Shown: piece by piece, positions 1 through 12,113 of the stretch
How the letters are laid out: each line of letters opens with the position of its first letter
Position numbering within the stretch: the first letter of the stretch is position 1
Assembly: GCA_002007465.1 (NCBI GenBank)
Contig: LNAC01000276.1
Span: forward strand, 4,360,002-4,424,001
Reading direction: 5' to 3'
DNA from: Ailurus styani
Lineage: Eukaryota > Chordata > Mammalia > Carnivora > Ailuridae
DNA: 64,000 nt
Notes under the pieces: generated by a model
Database searches by the model: none
What the model was told of the DNA's origin: nothing
What the model saw: only the letters and a program-made list of their open reading frames with translations
Position numbers and translations under genes: made by a program

Positions 1-268
1 GGCTGCCGGGCACTGCCTCACTCCCTTCTCGCACGGCGCCTGCACTTCTCGCCCTCAGCACCCCTGCCCCTCCTGCCAGCCCGCCAGCCGCCTAAAGAGC
101 CTCAGCTTCATGAAACAGAGCACGCAGCCCCCAGGCACGCTGGGGGTGCTCCACTGACGCTCCCCTCCCACTGGCCTCCCCAAAGCCCCCCAGCCGCAGC
201 AGAGGCAGGTTGAGCCGCCCCAGGGCGCCCCCACGCCCGCCCCGCTCGCTCCCCACTGGCCCAGGCAC
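1..268 (-). other. MLLT1: MLLT1 intron 8 (partial)
   Basis: This is GC-rich intronic sequence after the exon 8 donor, running off the left edge. No exon 9 coding sequence appears. I see no repeat or other feature in it. Confidence 0.85.
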
Positions 269-377
269 CTGGAATCCCTCCCAGCATTTGTCTTGCCAGA
301 GGCCTCCTCGCCTGATGAAGAGTCGTCCTCATCAGATTCCTCGGACTGCAGGTCCTCCACCATGGAGCGCAGGGGTC
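269..377 (-). CDS. MLLT1: MLLT1 exon 8
   Basis: This 109-nt exon starts in phase 1 (it completes Gly397) and ends with two bases of an Arg codon. It encodes [19 protein letters not shown] and then a Ser/Glu-rich stretch up to GRDS. The acceptor is ctccccag before GACCCC and the donor is AG/gtgcctgg at 268-267. The acidic low-complexity stretch lies between the disordered linker and the C-terminal AHD domain, whose exons are off the left edge. Confidence 0.95.
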
Positions 378-3300
378 CTGGGGAGCGCGGCAAGGGAGGG
401 AGAGCAGGGGAGAGAAGGACGATCAGGGCTCCGCCTGGACCCTACAGGTTCCCCTGCACTCCCCGGGCCACATGGAGCTTCTTGAAACCATGACCCCAAA
501 ACACAGCCATGCAAGCCTGCCTCGGACGTTCCCCCCGGCCAGGGTGAGGTCTGCCACCCACCCTCTAAGAAAAGCCCCCGTGGCCACCCCCCTTCCTATG
601 GGGCCCCGTGGCTCCCCTGCCCCCCTACCTTCCTGGCCCTGCGCGCAGGCCTCTGGCCCCTGGCTTTGCTCGCAGGCCTCTGGCCCCTGGCCCTGCGCAC
701 AGGCCTCTGGGCCCTGGCTTTGCTCGCAGGCCTCTGGGCCCTGGCCCGCAGCAGGACTGCAGGGCCCCTCCATCGCCCAGGCTGATGGGGCAGCCCTCCT
801 CTGCTCTGGGTGCACGGAGCACAGCCTCTGCCTGGAGCCACAGCAAGCCAGCCCCGGCCAGGGAGGGCGAGGCAGCCGGACCTGGGGGGCTACAGAACCC
901 TCCCGGGCTGCCCGCGCCCCTATTCCGGCCTGCCCAGCCCTTCGGCAACCCCCTCCGCTGCTCTGGGCCAACCGTCCTCTCCTCTCTCCAGAGGCTCACA
1001 GTTCCAGTCCCCTACAGACGGCATCTTGGTTTATATTCCTGTTACCAAGGCAACAGAGGGACACAAAGCCCTCAATTACCTTGGTCACATGATCCTGCTT
1101 GGGCAGGTTCCCCCTCCCTTCCCCGTAGATAAGAACCCTTGGAGAGTGTGGGCTTTGAGCATCCCATCCCCCATTCCCCTCAGCGACTGCTATCTGAATT
1201 CCAGGCCAGACCCTCCCCCACCCCCAGCCCCCCCCCACGTGCTCCAGTCCCCAGCTCTCCCCAACCCTTGAAAAAAGATTCTAGGCTGTGGGGGCAGGAG
1301 AATCTTGGCCCAATCCCCCAGAAGCAATGCTTCCGGTTTGAGGGTGAGCCCCCTGCTGCCCTCACATCAGCACCCTGCAGGCCGGGGGCTCCAGGCCCAC
1401 TCTACTCTGAGGAAGGCCGTCCCTGCTCTGGGGCAGCCAAGTGGGACTTTGGCTTTCTCCCCCTCCAGCAAAAGGGGTGCAGGGAAAAGAAACGCAGACT
1501 GCTGGGGTCTGCGCCTGAGTGCCAGCCAAACACGCAGCAAGAGCGGAGCACTTCCTGCCCCATCCCACGAGAGCGATGCTGGGGTGGAGGTGAGCACGGG
1601 GGTGGGGGCCGGAGGGGAGCACGAGGGTGAAGATCAGGGCAGGGGTGAGCCGAGGACGGAGTGGGCGGCAGGTCGAAGCCTCTATCTGCGAGGGCAGGGG
1701 CGCTGGCAAGGAGGGGTGTCTGCTCAGGGGTGGGCCCCAAACGAGAAAGAGGCCCCTCTCCAGAGGCCCACGGGCACAGGCAGGCAGAGTCGAGGGCCCT
1801 GGAGACTGACATCAAAGGTGGGAGAGCGCCGGAAGAGCAGCGCTGCTCACACCCAGCTGCTGGGGCGGGGGCGGGGGGGGGGCTGCTTCTGTCTCACTCT
1901 CTAATCCGGTCTCCGAGACCGGACTCCACAGACCTGCGGACACGCATCTGGGGGCCTGGTCTGGGAGCGTCCGGGGCCGGGCTCCCCCCTCTTCCTGTCA
2001 TCCAGGGCCTCCCCTGTCACCCGCCCCAGGTGCACTGCCCACGAACGTGTCCGGCATTCAGACTCAGGGTGTGCGGACGCTCGGCAGGGAGTGAGCCCCC
2101 AGGCAAGTCAACCACGTGGAGAAGACAGCCGTGAGGCCCTTCGCTTGGAGCCCAGCCCCTCGTGCCTGTCTCCAGGCGGCCAGGGGCTGCCGGCGCACAA
2201 GAACACGCTCTGCGCACTGAGACCCTGTCCCCCACACCTCCCTCGCGCCACACACCTTGACTGTGGTTCTGGGAAGGCTCGAAGTCCGAATCCGAACTGG
2301 AGTCGGAGCTGGAGCTGGAGTTGGATGGGCTCGACTGCGCAGACTTCAGGCCGGGGCAGTGCGGGTGGGCAGGGCAGGCGGAGAGAAAACAAGAAAACTC
2401 TTTTCAGTCCAGAGGAAGGAGCGGCGATACGTGTCCTCTGGTCCCGGCAACACCTGGCCAGTCTCTGCCCAGATCCCGATTCAAAGGGTCACCAAGGCAT
2501 CAGAGGCCAGCACCCTTGGCCTAAGGCTCACACAAGCTCTGGGGCCCCCTTGGTCCCAGGACACCAGTTTGCATTCAAAATGCAACGAAGGGACTTGAAA
2601 TTCCTAGCAGTTCCAGGTCAAGCTGCAGACCATACGTCCAGTCTGTCCATCCCCCGGGCAGGAGGACTGGGAACTAGGCACGCTCTTGATGCTGGATGGG
2701 GGCGGGGGGGCGGCAGCACCTCTGCGGCGGCTCATCTGTTTGTGGGCCCTGCTCTCCTCTGGTGACGGTATGCACTGGCTGGTGTGGGCCGTGCTCCTGC
2801 AGGGATCAGCTGAAGGGTCTGGACAGGAAAGGTGGGTGCAGAGACCCAGCTTCTTGTTCTGCCCCTCGTTTCTTCACAGTCCATCTGGAGGCTGAGGGAT
2901 GACCCAAAGGTGTCTTTGTGCCACGTGCTATCACCCACCATGTGCCCGAGATCAGGATGAGGCTGTGTGCACATCCCAGGTGAGGACACCAAAGGGGGCA
3001 GATGGGAGCCTGGCCCATCACGCAACAGCCAGTCAAAGCCCCTCCTCCTTCCTTTTCCTGCAGCCAGCCACCCCAAACTCAGCCACCAGGGGGCAGTAAA
3101 AGCCAAAACAGGACACCAGACCATAGGATGGGGAGCGGGGGAGAGATGGTTAAGACACTTCGGGGTTGCACCTGCCGTGGGGGACACATGCAGGTGGCAG
3201 GAGCCTCTGGCAGACGCAGGCAGCATCTGTTCCTGGGCCCTTGGTTTCTGCCAACAAACTACTCCAAAGGGACAGCACAGGAGCCCGTGGGCCAGGGGCA

Positions 3301-6300
3301 CGGGCTCCAAAGGGCACAAGGGCAGAGCCTGCAGTTCAGCAGGTCCGCCCTGGCCCGGAGTGCCCCCAACGTGCAGGGGCCCCAGCAAGCCTGTCCTCGG
3401 GACAGGGCCTGTACAGCCCTCTCTCGCCTCCAGGGACCCTCTGAAGGGGCCGAGAGCTTCAGCACCTGGGACCAGGCACCCTGCCGCCCCCCCACCCCCA
3501 CCGTCGCAAGGAGGGAGGGGGCCGGGAGACAGGCAGAGGCAGCCCCTAGCGTGCTCAGTCCCGGCAGGTGCCGCCTGAGAGCCCCTGGCCTGCTGTGGGA
3601 CAGGACAGCCCCTCTAGATGACCCGTGGACCAAGGGCAGCCCCCAGCCGGAGGAAGGGGCCCCGGGAAGGCCCAAGTCCTTCCTCACCCCACAGACCCCC
3701 GGAGTGACCCAGGCTGCCCAGGCACAGAACACTTCTCACCCAACGAGTTAAAGAAGTTTCTTCTCTACCCGTTAACCACAGCCTACTGGAACCCACTCCA
3801 GGCCTTCCCAATGTACGTACCCCCGCGGGCACCCCCTGCTCACCCACCTTCACACTGGCCAGCAGCGTTCCCTGGGGAGCCCTCGCTGGGAAACCCACCT
3901 AGATGGCCATCAAACACGGACCACCGAAGAGGCACGACACACGCCAGCGTGACCCATAACCCCCAAAACGGGCCTACAGCCAAGCGGCCCCTCCGGCATG
4001 CAGACCCTGGAGTTCATACCCTCGTGCAGGCGTGCCGGGTTCGGACCCCGGCCTTCTCACCAGCACCTCCGGTTTTCAGCCTCAGTTTCCCTATCTATGA
4101 AAGAATGACTTTGCTGGGTTTGCTAACTGCATGTCTACACCAGATGCTAGCACACCGAGCTCGAGCCCAACTGTCCCACTGACCTCTGAGGGCACAGAAT
4201 TCGGACAGGACTGGGCCGGGGGCATGGGTGGCAGGGCTGAGCACCAGGCCAGGGGCGCGGCAGCACCTGGTTGGGGGATTCAGGTCAGCAGACTCTGGAC
4301 GCGGGGAGCCCCCCAGGTGAGACACTGGTATCTGACCAGGTCAGACAGGTGAGCACTGGTGTCTCTGCCAGGCAGCGAGACACGCTTCTCAGGAGGACTT
4401 ACTCCCCTTCCTTCCATGCCAATCCGAAGGGCGGGGGAAAGGAACCCAGAAATGGTTTCAGACAAAAGAGCCTAGGGGAGTGCTGGGTCAGAAAGTGCAC
4501 AGGGGCTCACTGTGAGTGCTGCCCAAGCGTCCCGGCGCTCAGGCCACATGCAGTGTCCGGAAGGAGGGCAGAGGGCACCTGGGCGATGACTGGATGGGAG
4601 CCACTGGCTCAGGAACCCCAGGGGCCAAAGAGACCACAGCAAAGCCACCGGAGCAGCTGGGGAGCTCGGCCCAGGGCCCGGACAAGGAGCTGCCCGGCCC
4701 ACCCCTGAGGAGTACGGGGGCTGCCGACTTGGGGTCCACACACGGTCAGAGCTCTCGGGTACTGGTGCCTCATGTGGCCCCCAGGGTGGAGGGCCGGGGA
4801 GGCCTGGGTCTGGAAGGCGAGCCCACCTCCTCCACCACAGACATCTGTGCCTCCCTGCGGTCCCGGGGCTGGCAAATGTCCGAGTCACCGTCTGGCATCC
4901 TGTGGGTGGTCTGGCTCTCACACGTGCAGGGGACCTCCAGCGGCTAAGCCTTGTCACTCAGAGGTCTCTCCAGGAAAACCCCCCAGGCTTCCTTGAGCAA
5001 CTCCAGCCTCGGGACACGGTGCCCAAGGCCATGGACACCGGATGTCCAGCCAGCCTCTGGGGGGAGGAAGTGCCCCCCACGGCCTGCCAGTGCTCACGAT
5101 GGCCACGGCAGGATGGTGGCATGGGCACCTGCGACAGGCCACCATGGGCAGCTCGGGGGGGGGGGTGGCTCTGGGGGAGGGGGCACCACCTCTCCCCCCT
5201 GCAGGTCCACCAGCCTTGCGCCCAGAAAGGCCTGGCCTGAGAGCACCTGGGGTGCGAAGGAAGGAAGGGCACCGGCCCAGAGCTGCAGGTGCTGGGACAG
5301 AGGGGACGGGCCAGAACAGGTGCTACTGGCAGCCAAAGAACCTCCAGCCGCCGACTGAGCTCCTGCTGTGGCCCGGGGCCGCTGGGAGGCTTCCACAGAA
5401 CAGGCCCCGTCCCGGGGTCTCACAGGTCACCGGCCGACGGAGTCTCCCAGCCGTGAGGAGTGTGGGGCACACCACACTGACAGCTCTGCGTGTCTCCCTA
5501 AGCCAGCCGGGCGCGCAGCTACTCGCGGGCCAAACCGTCACCCCCAGCCCACACCGTCGCCTCCGGCAGTCCGCCCCTGGAAGCCATGTGCTCGGCGCTG
5601 CTGGCGCTGCTGGCACGGTCACCCCGGAGCTTCATGTGCGGGGGCCGCGCTCCAGGCCCCAGCAGGGCTCCGAGCAGCAACACCGGAGGCAAGGCTTCTG
5701 CCTCCCAGACTGAAGGAGGATTTGGAAACACAAAAAAGGCACCAGGGGCTGGGACGGGTGACACGAGCAGCGGCCGCTCAGCCACTCCTCCGGCCAAGCC
5801 CCTGTCCTCTGACCCCCAGGTGCCACACAGCAGAGAGGGGTTCCCGGGAGGCCTGGCTCCCCAGGCAGCTATCTGGCTACCAGCTGCTGTGTGGCGCAGC
5901 CGTCTCTAACGGCGGCCTTCAGAAGTGCCTGGAAACGCTGCCGCCGCAGGAGCCGCGGACGGCGTGCCCAGAAGCAGGCGGTGGGAGGGGCGGGGAGGCT
6001 CGGGGGCCAGCTGCAGGGCCCAGGCCAGCAGAGCGGAGGAAGACGCTTGCGGATGCCCCACGAGCAGAGGGAGCGAGTCTCCTGATGGACTGACCTTGCG
6101 GTGGCCAGGGAAGGGGCAGCGGCGACAGGCGATCCGCCACCCACCGAGACCCAGGCCCGTGAGAGAGCTCTGAAACGAGTACCAAACTATCCTACTCTAC
6201 GGAAACCCTTCTTTCCTAAGCACCGTGTCCAGTGTTTCCTGACAGAAGGGGAAACTGAGGCTTAGCGAGGCGTGGAGGTTTACACACAGCTCCCAAGGGC

Positions 6301-9300
6301 ACACAGGGACCCCGCATCCCCGCCGCCTCGCCTAACGTTCGGGCTGAGGAGGCTTCACACAGCTCAGGGCCAGGAGAGAGAGGACAAGGGAGGGGATGGG
6401 GGGAGAGGAGGGGGAGAGGTGGGGGAAGGAGCTGCCTCACCTCTGTCTTGAAGGAGGCCTCATCCTCCGAGTTGGACTCCTCCACCTCCGGAGGCTTTCT
6501 GATCTCCCTGGGCTCACTCTCGGCCTTGACCTTCTCCCCTTTGGCGCTGCCCTTGTCCTTGGCTGGCTTTTTGTCCGAGAAGGAGGAAGACGAGGTGCGG
6601 GGCGAGGTGCCGGGGGCGCCCCTGGACCCCTTGGAGCTGCTCTTCTTCGGCTTTTTGGCGCTGGGCTTGGGTGAGTCGGCGGCGGCCGGCCGCTTGCTGG
6701 AAGACTTGGGTGGGGGTGGGGGCGGAGGCCCGCCCTTGGGGGACATGCTCTCCAGTTTGGTCTCCTTCAGGGCCATCTTGGGCTCCTTGAACGCGGCCTT
6801 GGCCGGCGGGGCCTTCTCTTCCTTGGGCGGCCGGCCTTCGCCCAGCTTCCGTGTGGCGTCCTTGGCACTCCTGGCCTGCTCGCGCTCTGGCTCCTTGGAC
6901 GGGGCCTTGCCCTCGGAGTCCTTACGCGGCCGCTCCCGGTGCTCCTTGGCTGTCTTGTGGGTCTTGCAGGCCTTGCTGCTCTCCCTGCTGGCGTCCTGAA
7001 ATGCCGGGGCAGGAGGGGGAGAGACACGGTCAAATGGCATCTCGGGGTCGCCCTGCTCCGCCTCCCCCGACCCCTACAAAGTATAATCCACCTGATTCAG
7101 ACTCAGCTAGAGAAAATCTTCCATAAAGCGAAAAAGTAAGGCAGCAGGTGAGAGTTTTAAATGGAGCTGTCCCTTTAAACTACTAGGAAGTGTCAGCAGG
7201 TCCCGGGCGACTGCAGGCTAAGATTCCCCTCTGAATTGAACTGACATTCCCTGAGGGATTCAAGAAGAGTACACGGTGAGTCAGATACGAGACAGGCAAG
7301 CCACATCTACCCACTCCCACTCCAACACCTCGCAGCTTCCCGGTGGCCCAGGGGAGGGGAGGCTGCGTGTGGTGTTGGGGGGCTGGGGGGGGGCACTAGC
7401 AGGCAGGCCCCCCCTCTTCTGTCCCCACACAGCGCCTGCATGCCTCCTGCCCGGTCACCCCCACCCCAGCCCCAGTGCACACCCAGCACAGCTGTTCTTT
7501 GATCCCCAGTCAGCATTTATTGAGCACCTGCTGGATTCCCAGGCACCGTGCAGAACAGCTCCTAGACCTCTCAGAATCAAAGCCACCTAGCAGTGTTTCT
7601 AGAACACATACGACTCTTAGATCTCCACCTTGGAAATTCAGAAGGGTGAGGGTGGAGCCCAGACTCCAGCGTTGGTCTGCCAGGTCACAGAGCTCCACTG
7701 GGGACAGAGGCAGAGGGGGCCCTGAGCCAGGCTGCTGAGAAGGCTGGGCTGGGGGTACCGACCCCGCACACTTGGGCTTTCTCCAAACAAGGGCAGGACC
7801 ACCTACCTCATTGGGGAATGGTGCAAGGCCCGGCAGGCAGCAAGCGTTCAACCAAGAGGGGGCTGCGGTCACTACCACCACCCCCCAAGCAGCTGGCGCA
7901 GTGTGCAGGCAGGAGCCCCACGGGACAACTTGTTTGGGATTCCTTCCTATCAACAACCCCCCCATCACCCTGTACATCCGGGCATGCCAGACAGGTGCCT
8001 GCTGTGGTCAGCCTCTGAGGGCTCTGCCCCTACTCAAGTGGCCAGGTGCAGAGCGGAGCCCGGAGGCTCTCCCAAATGAAGCACACTAGGACACCAATAG
8101 AGCCAGACCAAGGGTGACCCGCACCACGTAGGCAGCCACACTTCACCGGTTCACCCCAAGTGCCAAGGGGACAGGCTGGAGCACGGAGGAGAGGGCAGGC
8201 AAGCCAGGAAAACCCCCAGCAGCAAGGCCCCTGCTGCTTTCACAGCCCACCGCAGGACCCTCCCAGCAGAGAGCCACAGGGACAGACGGCGCAGCCTTGA
8301 CCACCTCTGATCCACTCGGGTTGCCGTCTTCTCGCAAATCAATAACCCACGTCAGTGTGAAGGGTTCGGGGACAGCCCCACGTGGCCGCAGGTTGCTGCT
8401 GCCTCCTTGGAGAAACATCGTTCTGGGGGCCCTGGCCCCAGCTCTTACACCACCAGGGCAGGGGAAAGGATGCTCACACCACAAGCCCCCAGCAACCCAT
8501 CTAACGGGCTTGCAGAATGAGGCTGGCTTGCAGAATGGGGCTCCACTCCCCAGCAAGCTGCTCTCCCAAGGAGGGAGGCAAGAAGCAAACTCCACATGCA
8601 ATTCCGACCTCTTCTTGCAGTGCCCATGTGTCTGCTTGGGCTGCACGAACCGGTCCAAGCTCCGAGAGGTGAGGCAAAGCACACCCAATGGGCATGCTGG
8701 CCGATGCCTCCAATGTGGTTCCCACTACGCCACACCCCCATCCCCCCATCCCCTGAGCCCTGGGGTCACCCCGCCTCTACTGCCACCCAGGGCCTGCGCA
8801 ACTAGCAGCGGCCTTCGGAGCAGCGGCTCTTCACGTGGGGGTCTGCACAGGGACCCCTGTGCGGGTCTGCACAGGGACCCCTGTGCAGGTCTGCATAGGC
8901 TCTCTGAAATCACACGCTAACCTGAGCATAATGTTGATATTCCCAGAGGTCAGGACTCCTCACAATCGTACTCTCAAAGCTGTTTGTGACCCAAAAATGG
9001 CTAAGAACCAAGTTTCAGGGAAAGGTCAACTGGGCCACGTGGCTGCCATCAGACCGAGAAGCAGGGTGCCCCTGAAGCTCCATGTGTGCGCTCCAGGGGA
9101 GCTGCCGGGTGGGGGCCAAAGGGAACCACGGCTTTGGAGTGTAAGCCTCCAGGGGGTCCCCGCTCCTTTCCCCGGAGGCTCCGATTCTGCCTGCCAGGGC
9201 GCCCTCAGGGGACAGAACCGTCAGGGAAGGGCCCATGGAGGGCGGCGGCAGCCAGACTCTCCAGCAGTCCCCAGGCCAGTGGGCGAGGCCCCGCGAGGCC

Positions 9301-12073
9301 CCACCCCTTCCCTCCCAGCCTCCTCTGGCCAGAGTGTGCGGCCTGGCCAATCAGAACTTTTGGCTCCAGGCTGCAGAGAACCAATCTGGGGAAGAACAGC
9401 CGGTGCCCAAAGGAAGGTCCTCAGCTGGAGAAAGGGGCCGGCCGGCACACCGGCTGCACCGCCCGAGGAGAGCGCATTGACACCGCTGGCTCAGAAGCGG
9501 AAGGCTGGAGAGCTGTCAGCAGAGAAGAACCTGCCTTTCGCTGCCTGAGAAACCCCCATGCAGGTGCCTCCTCAGTCACACTGCCTGGGGGGCTAGAGAC
9601 AGAGCCTGGGGCAGGGATGGGGGTGGGGGGGTGGGGAGAACCTTGCCCCCCACCAAAGACATGCTCTTCTGGCCCGGGGGCTCCCGGGGATCTCAAAGAC
9701 ACTGGCGCGAGATGCTGCGAGCGGCCCCAGCAGATGCAGCCCCATCAGCCCCTGCGGAGTCCTCACCACCCAGGAGGGCATTTCCTCGCGGGTTCTGGGT
9801 GGCTTGCAAGTGACATATACAGAAGAAATGTCAACTCCTACTCCTCTTATTCTGCAGAGTCCCAAATAACTGTGGATGGCTGAGACAGAAGCCACCAAGA
9901 TCTCCAGCGAGAATTCCTCTTCTTCTTACCCTCCACGCGGTCCAGGGAAGGACAGGCCCAGGAGGGGGACACCCCCAGAGCTGCACGCTGTGCCTGGACT
10001 CTAACCACACGCGTCTGGAGAGCGTAAGTCAGACAAACCCGGGGGTATCAGAAGCCAACTGGCCTTGTGGAAAGTGCCAGAAAGACCCTGCCGGGGTGAT
10101 GCAGCTCTCCTCCAGAGCTGCAGATGAGGGAAGCCGGAAGACAGGCTGAGTGCTCCACCCGCCCCACCTGGGGTGCCCCAAGCCCACAGCACCCGACAAG
10201 TGAATGAAGCAAGAAACACGCAGAGATGCGAAGTGGGTAAACTCATGCGGTCAGTGGCGGGAGGAGAAGCAGGTGCCCCGAGCGCCCGATGAACTTGACC
10301 TCCAAGACAGGGCCGTGTAGGCGGCTCTGGGGGAACAGGACGCATGCTCAGAGTTTACACGTCCATCGGGACACTATCTGAAGGGCTCCAGCGACCACTC
10401 CTTAACTGTGCAGAGAGAGGTCTCGGGAAGGCAGAGTGCTGCCTGCCCAACAGGACCGAGACAAGATGACAGAAATGTTTCTTCTTGGGGGGAATGAGCC
10501 TCCACCACATCGTCCCACCCGGCTTTCCCCTGAATACGCATCCTATGCCGACAGCTGCTCCCCAAGAAAGGGGCCAAGCCTGGAACAGCCCAGGAAGGAG
10601 GCACCGAGCCCTGGCAGATGGGGCACCCTGGCACGCTCAGGAGGCCTGGGAGCTGGACAGCCGTGGCTGCAGTGCCAACGCTCTGTCCGTGGTCTCCAAC
10701 CACGCGAGACTCTCAAGGTCCTGTCTGAGGGTCCTACGGCCCACGGACACAGTGGGAGCAGCGAGAATGGGGCAGGCTCTCTGGCCTTAAGAGGAAGAGG
10801 GCGAAGAGCCTGCAATCATGTGGCTGTTCATGAATCCAGCAGGCGCCAACCCTCCGGAACGGCAGGGAGCTGCCAGCTAGAGCGAAGAGCTCTAAGAGGA
10901 AGATGCCAAGGGAGCGAGTCTGGGAACGGAAGGTCCAGCTCTACAGAGGGGGCGCCCTGAGCCCAGGACCCACCACTGGGCCCCAGTGCTCCCACGTGAC
11001 TGGGCCTTCCGCCTCACTAACCTTGGAGCCGTGGGACGGTTTGGTCTTCTTGGGGTCAGAGAAGGCAGAGAGTGGAATTGTGGGTAACATGGGGTAGTCG
11101 GGGCTGGGCCTGGACACCGTTTCTGCTCCTTCGGGCATTACCATCACCTAGTGATAAAGAAGAGACAGATGTTATCAGTGAGCAAGGAGGCAGGCTGGGT
11201 TTCTGACCGGCAAGAGGAAGTCAGCCTGCAGGAGTGTGGCCAGAGGCTGTGGAGGAGGGGCAAGGGAGGACTGGAGCGCCACTTTCCAAAAGAATCAAAG
11301 GCACGTCCTTCATGAGAGGATGGGTGCTGAGTGCTTGGAGCAAAGCGGGCTCGAGGTGGAGAGCGAAGAGAAGCCAGGGTCCCAGACGGCTGGGCCCAGG
11401 TGTGGCCGCACGGCCTCTGGAAGGAGAGCCCAGAGCGCGGCGGACAGGAGGGCCAGGCCAGGAGGACTGGCGGAGCGTGCCGAGAAGCACAAGAAGGCAG
11501 CTGTGGCCCAAGCTGACCCGCACGCTGCAGTTCAGAAGGACCAGAAGCACGGTTTGGAAAGGCGAGAGGCCAGCCAGACACCACACTGGGCAGCCGCGCG
11601 GCGGAGCGAGCAACTTCGGATGGCCGTGCGCACGGGGGACTTCGCCGGGTCCCGCATCCCCGGGGGCGGGGAGGGCCGGCGCCCTCCTCCGCGGTCAAGC
11701 AGGTGGAGGTGACTGAACCGGCAGCATGGGAGGCAGAGGCAGAAGGGAACCGCACAGGGGTGGGCGCAGCTCTCGGCAAAAGCCGCAGCGCGAGCCTGTG
11801 GGGGAGGGCAGCGGGCGCCCCGCTCGGTGAGCCAACTGCGGCCAGGAGGAAGGGCCTGGGGTCCTGCCGGGAGGTGCTCCAGGGAAACCCCTGCCGGTCC
11901 AGCGTGGTTCCCGGGCTCCTGCCGCACCTGCTGAAGGAGAGAAGGCTCGGGGCAAGTCGTCCAAATACTGACACTACACATTAACACGACTAGCAGCCAG
12001 CCACTCAGGGAGCCGCCCAGAGAGCGACGAGACAGAGCGAAAGATAAAGCACACGTTAAATAAAGAAAGACAG

Positions 12074-12113
<40 letters not shown>

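Larger units (their letters stand above)
2344..6440 (-). other. MLLT1: MLLT1 intron 6
   Basis: This 4,097-nt GC-rich intron holds a forward CTCF-like motif at 3082-3098, a G13-class homopolymer near 5155-5167 and a degraded MIR at about 6225-6310. No CAN-SINE or L1 is visible, in contrast to intron 3. Confidence 0.85.
6996..11021 (-). other. MLLT1: MLLT1 intron 5
   Basis: This 4,026-nt intron includes an L2/MIR-like fragment near 7500-7560, a tandem palindromic repeat at 8839-8899 and a stretch near 7075-7275 of more balanced base composition with no recognisable repeat. No CAN-SINE is seen. Confidence 0.85.

Noticed and set aside
269..377. MLLT3 (AF9) as the identity of the gene
   Set aside because: The linker has ENL-specific segments and lacks the long AF9 serine tract. 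YEATS residues such as [11 protein letters not shown] and FVEKVVF fit ENL.
472..1092. 206-codon plus-strand frame with ASGPW-type repeats
   Set aside because: The repeats are the 27-bp minisatellite read in frame. The frame is opposite to MLLT1 and has no gene-like context.
6448..6999. 183-codon plus-strand frame opposite MLLT1 exon 6
   Set aside because: It is the mirror of the Lys/Ser-rich exon. Complementary codons give Leu/Ser/Gly-rich nonsense with no homology.
8839..8899. CRISPR-like array
   Set aside because: The units are directly tandem with no unique spacers, and the window is a mammalian nuclear genome.
11144..11974. 276-codon minus-strand frame in intron 4
   Set aside because: Its start is upstream of exon 5, it lacks any recognisable domain and has the Arg/Pro/Ser composition of random GC-rich frames.
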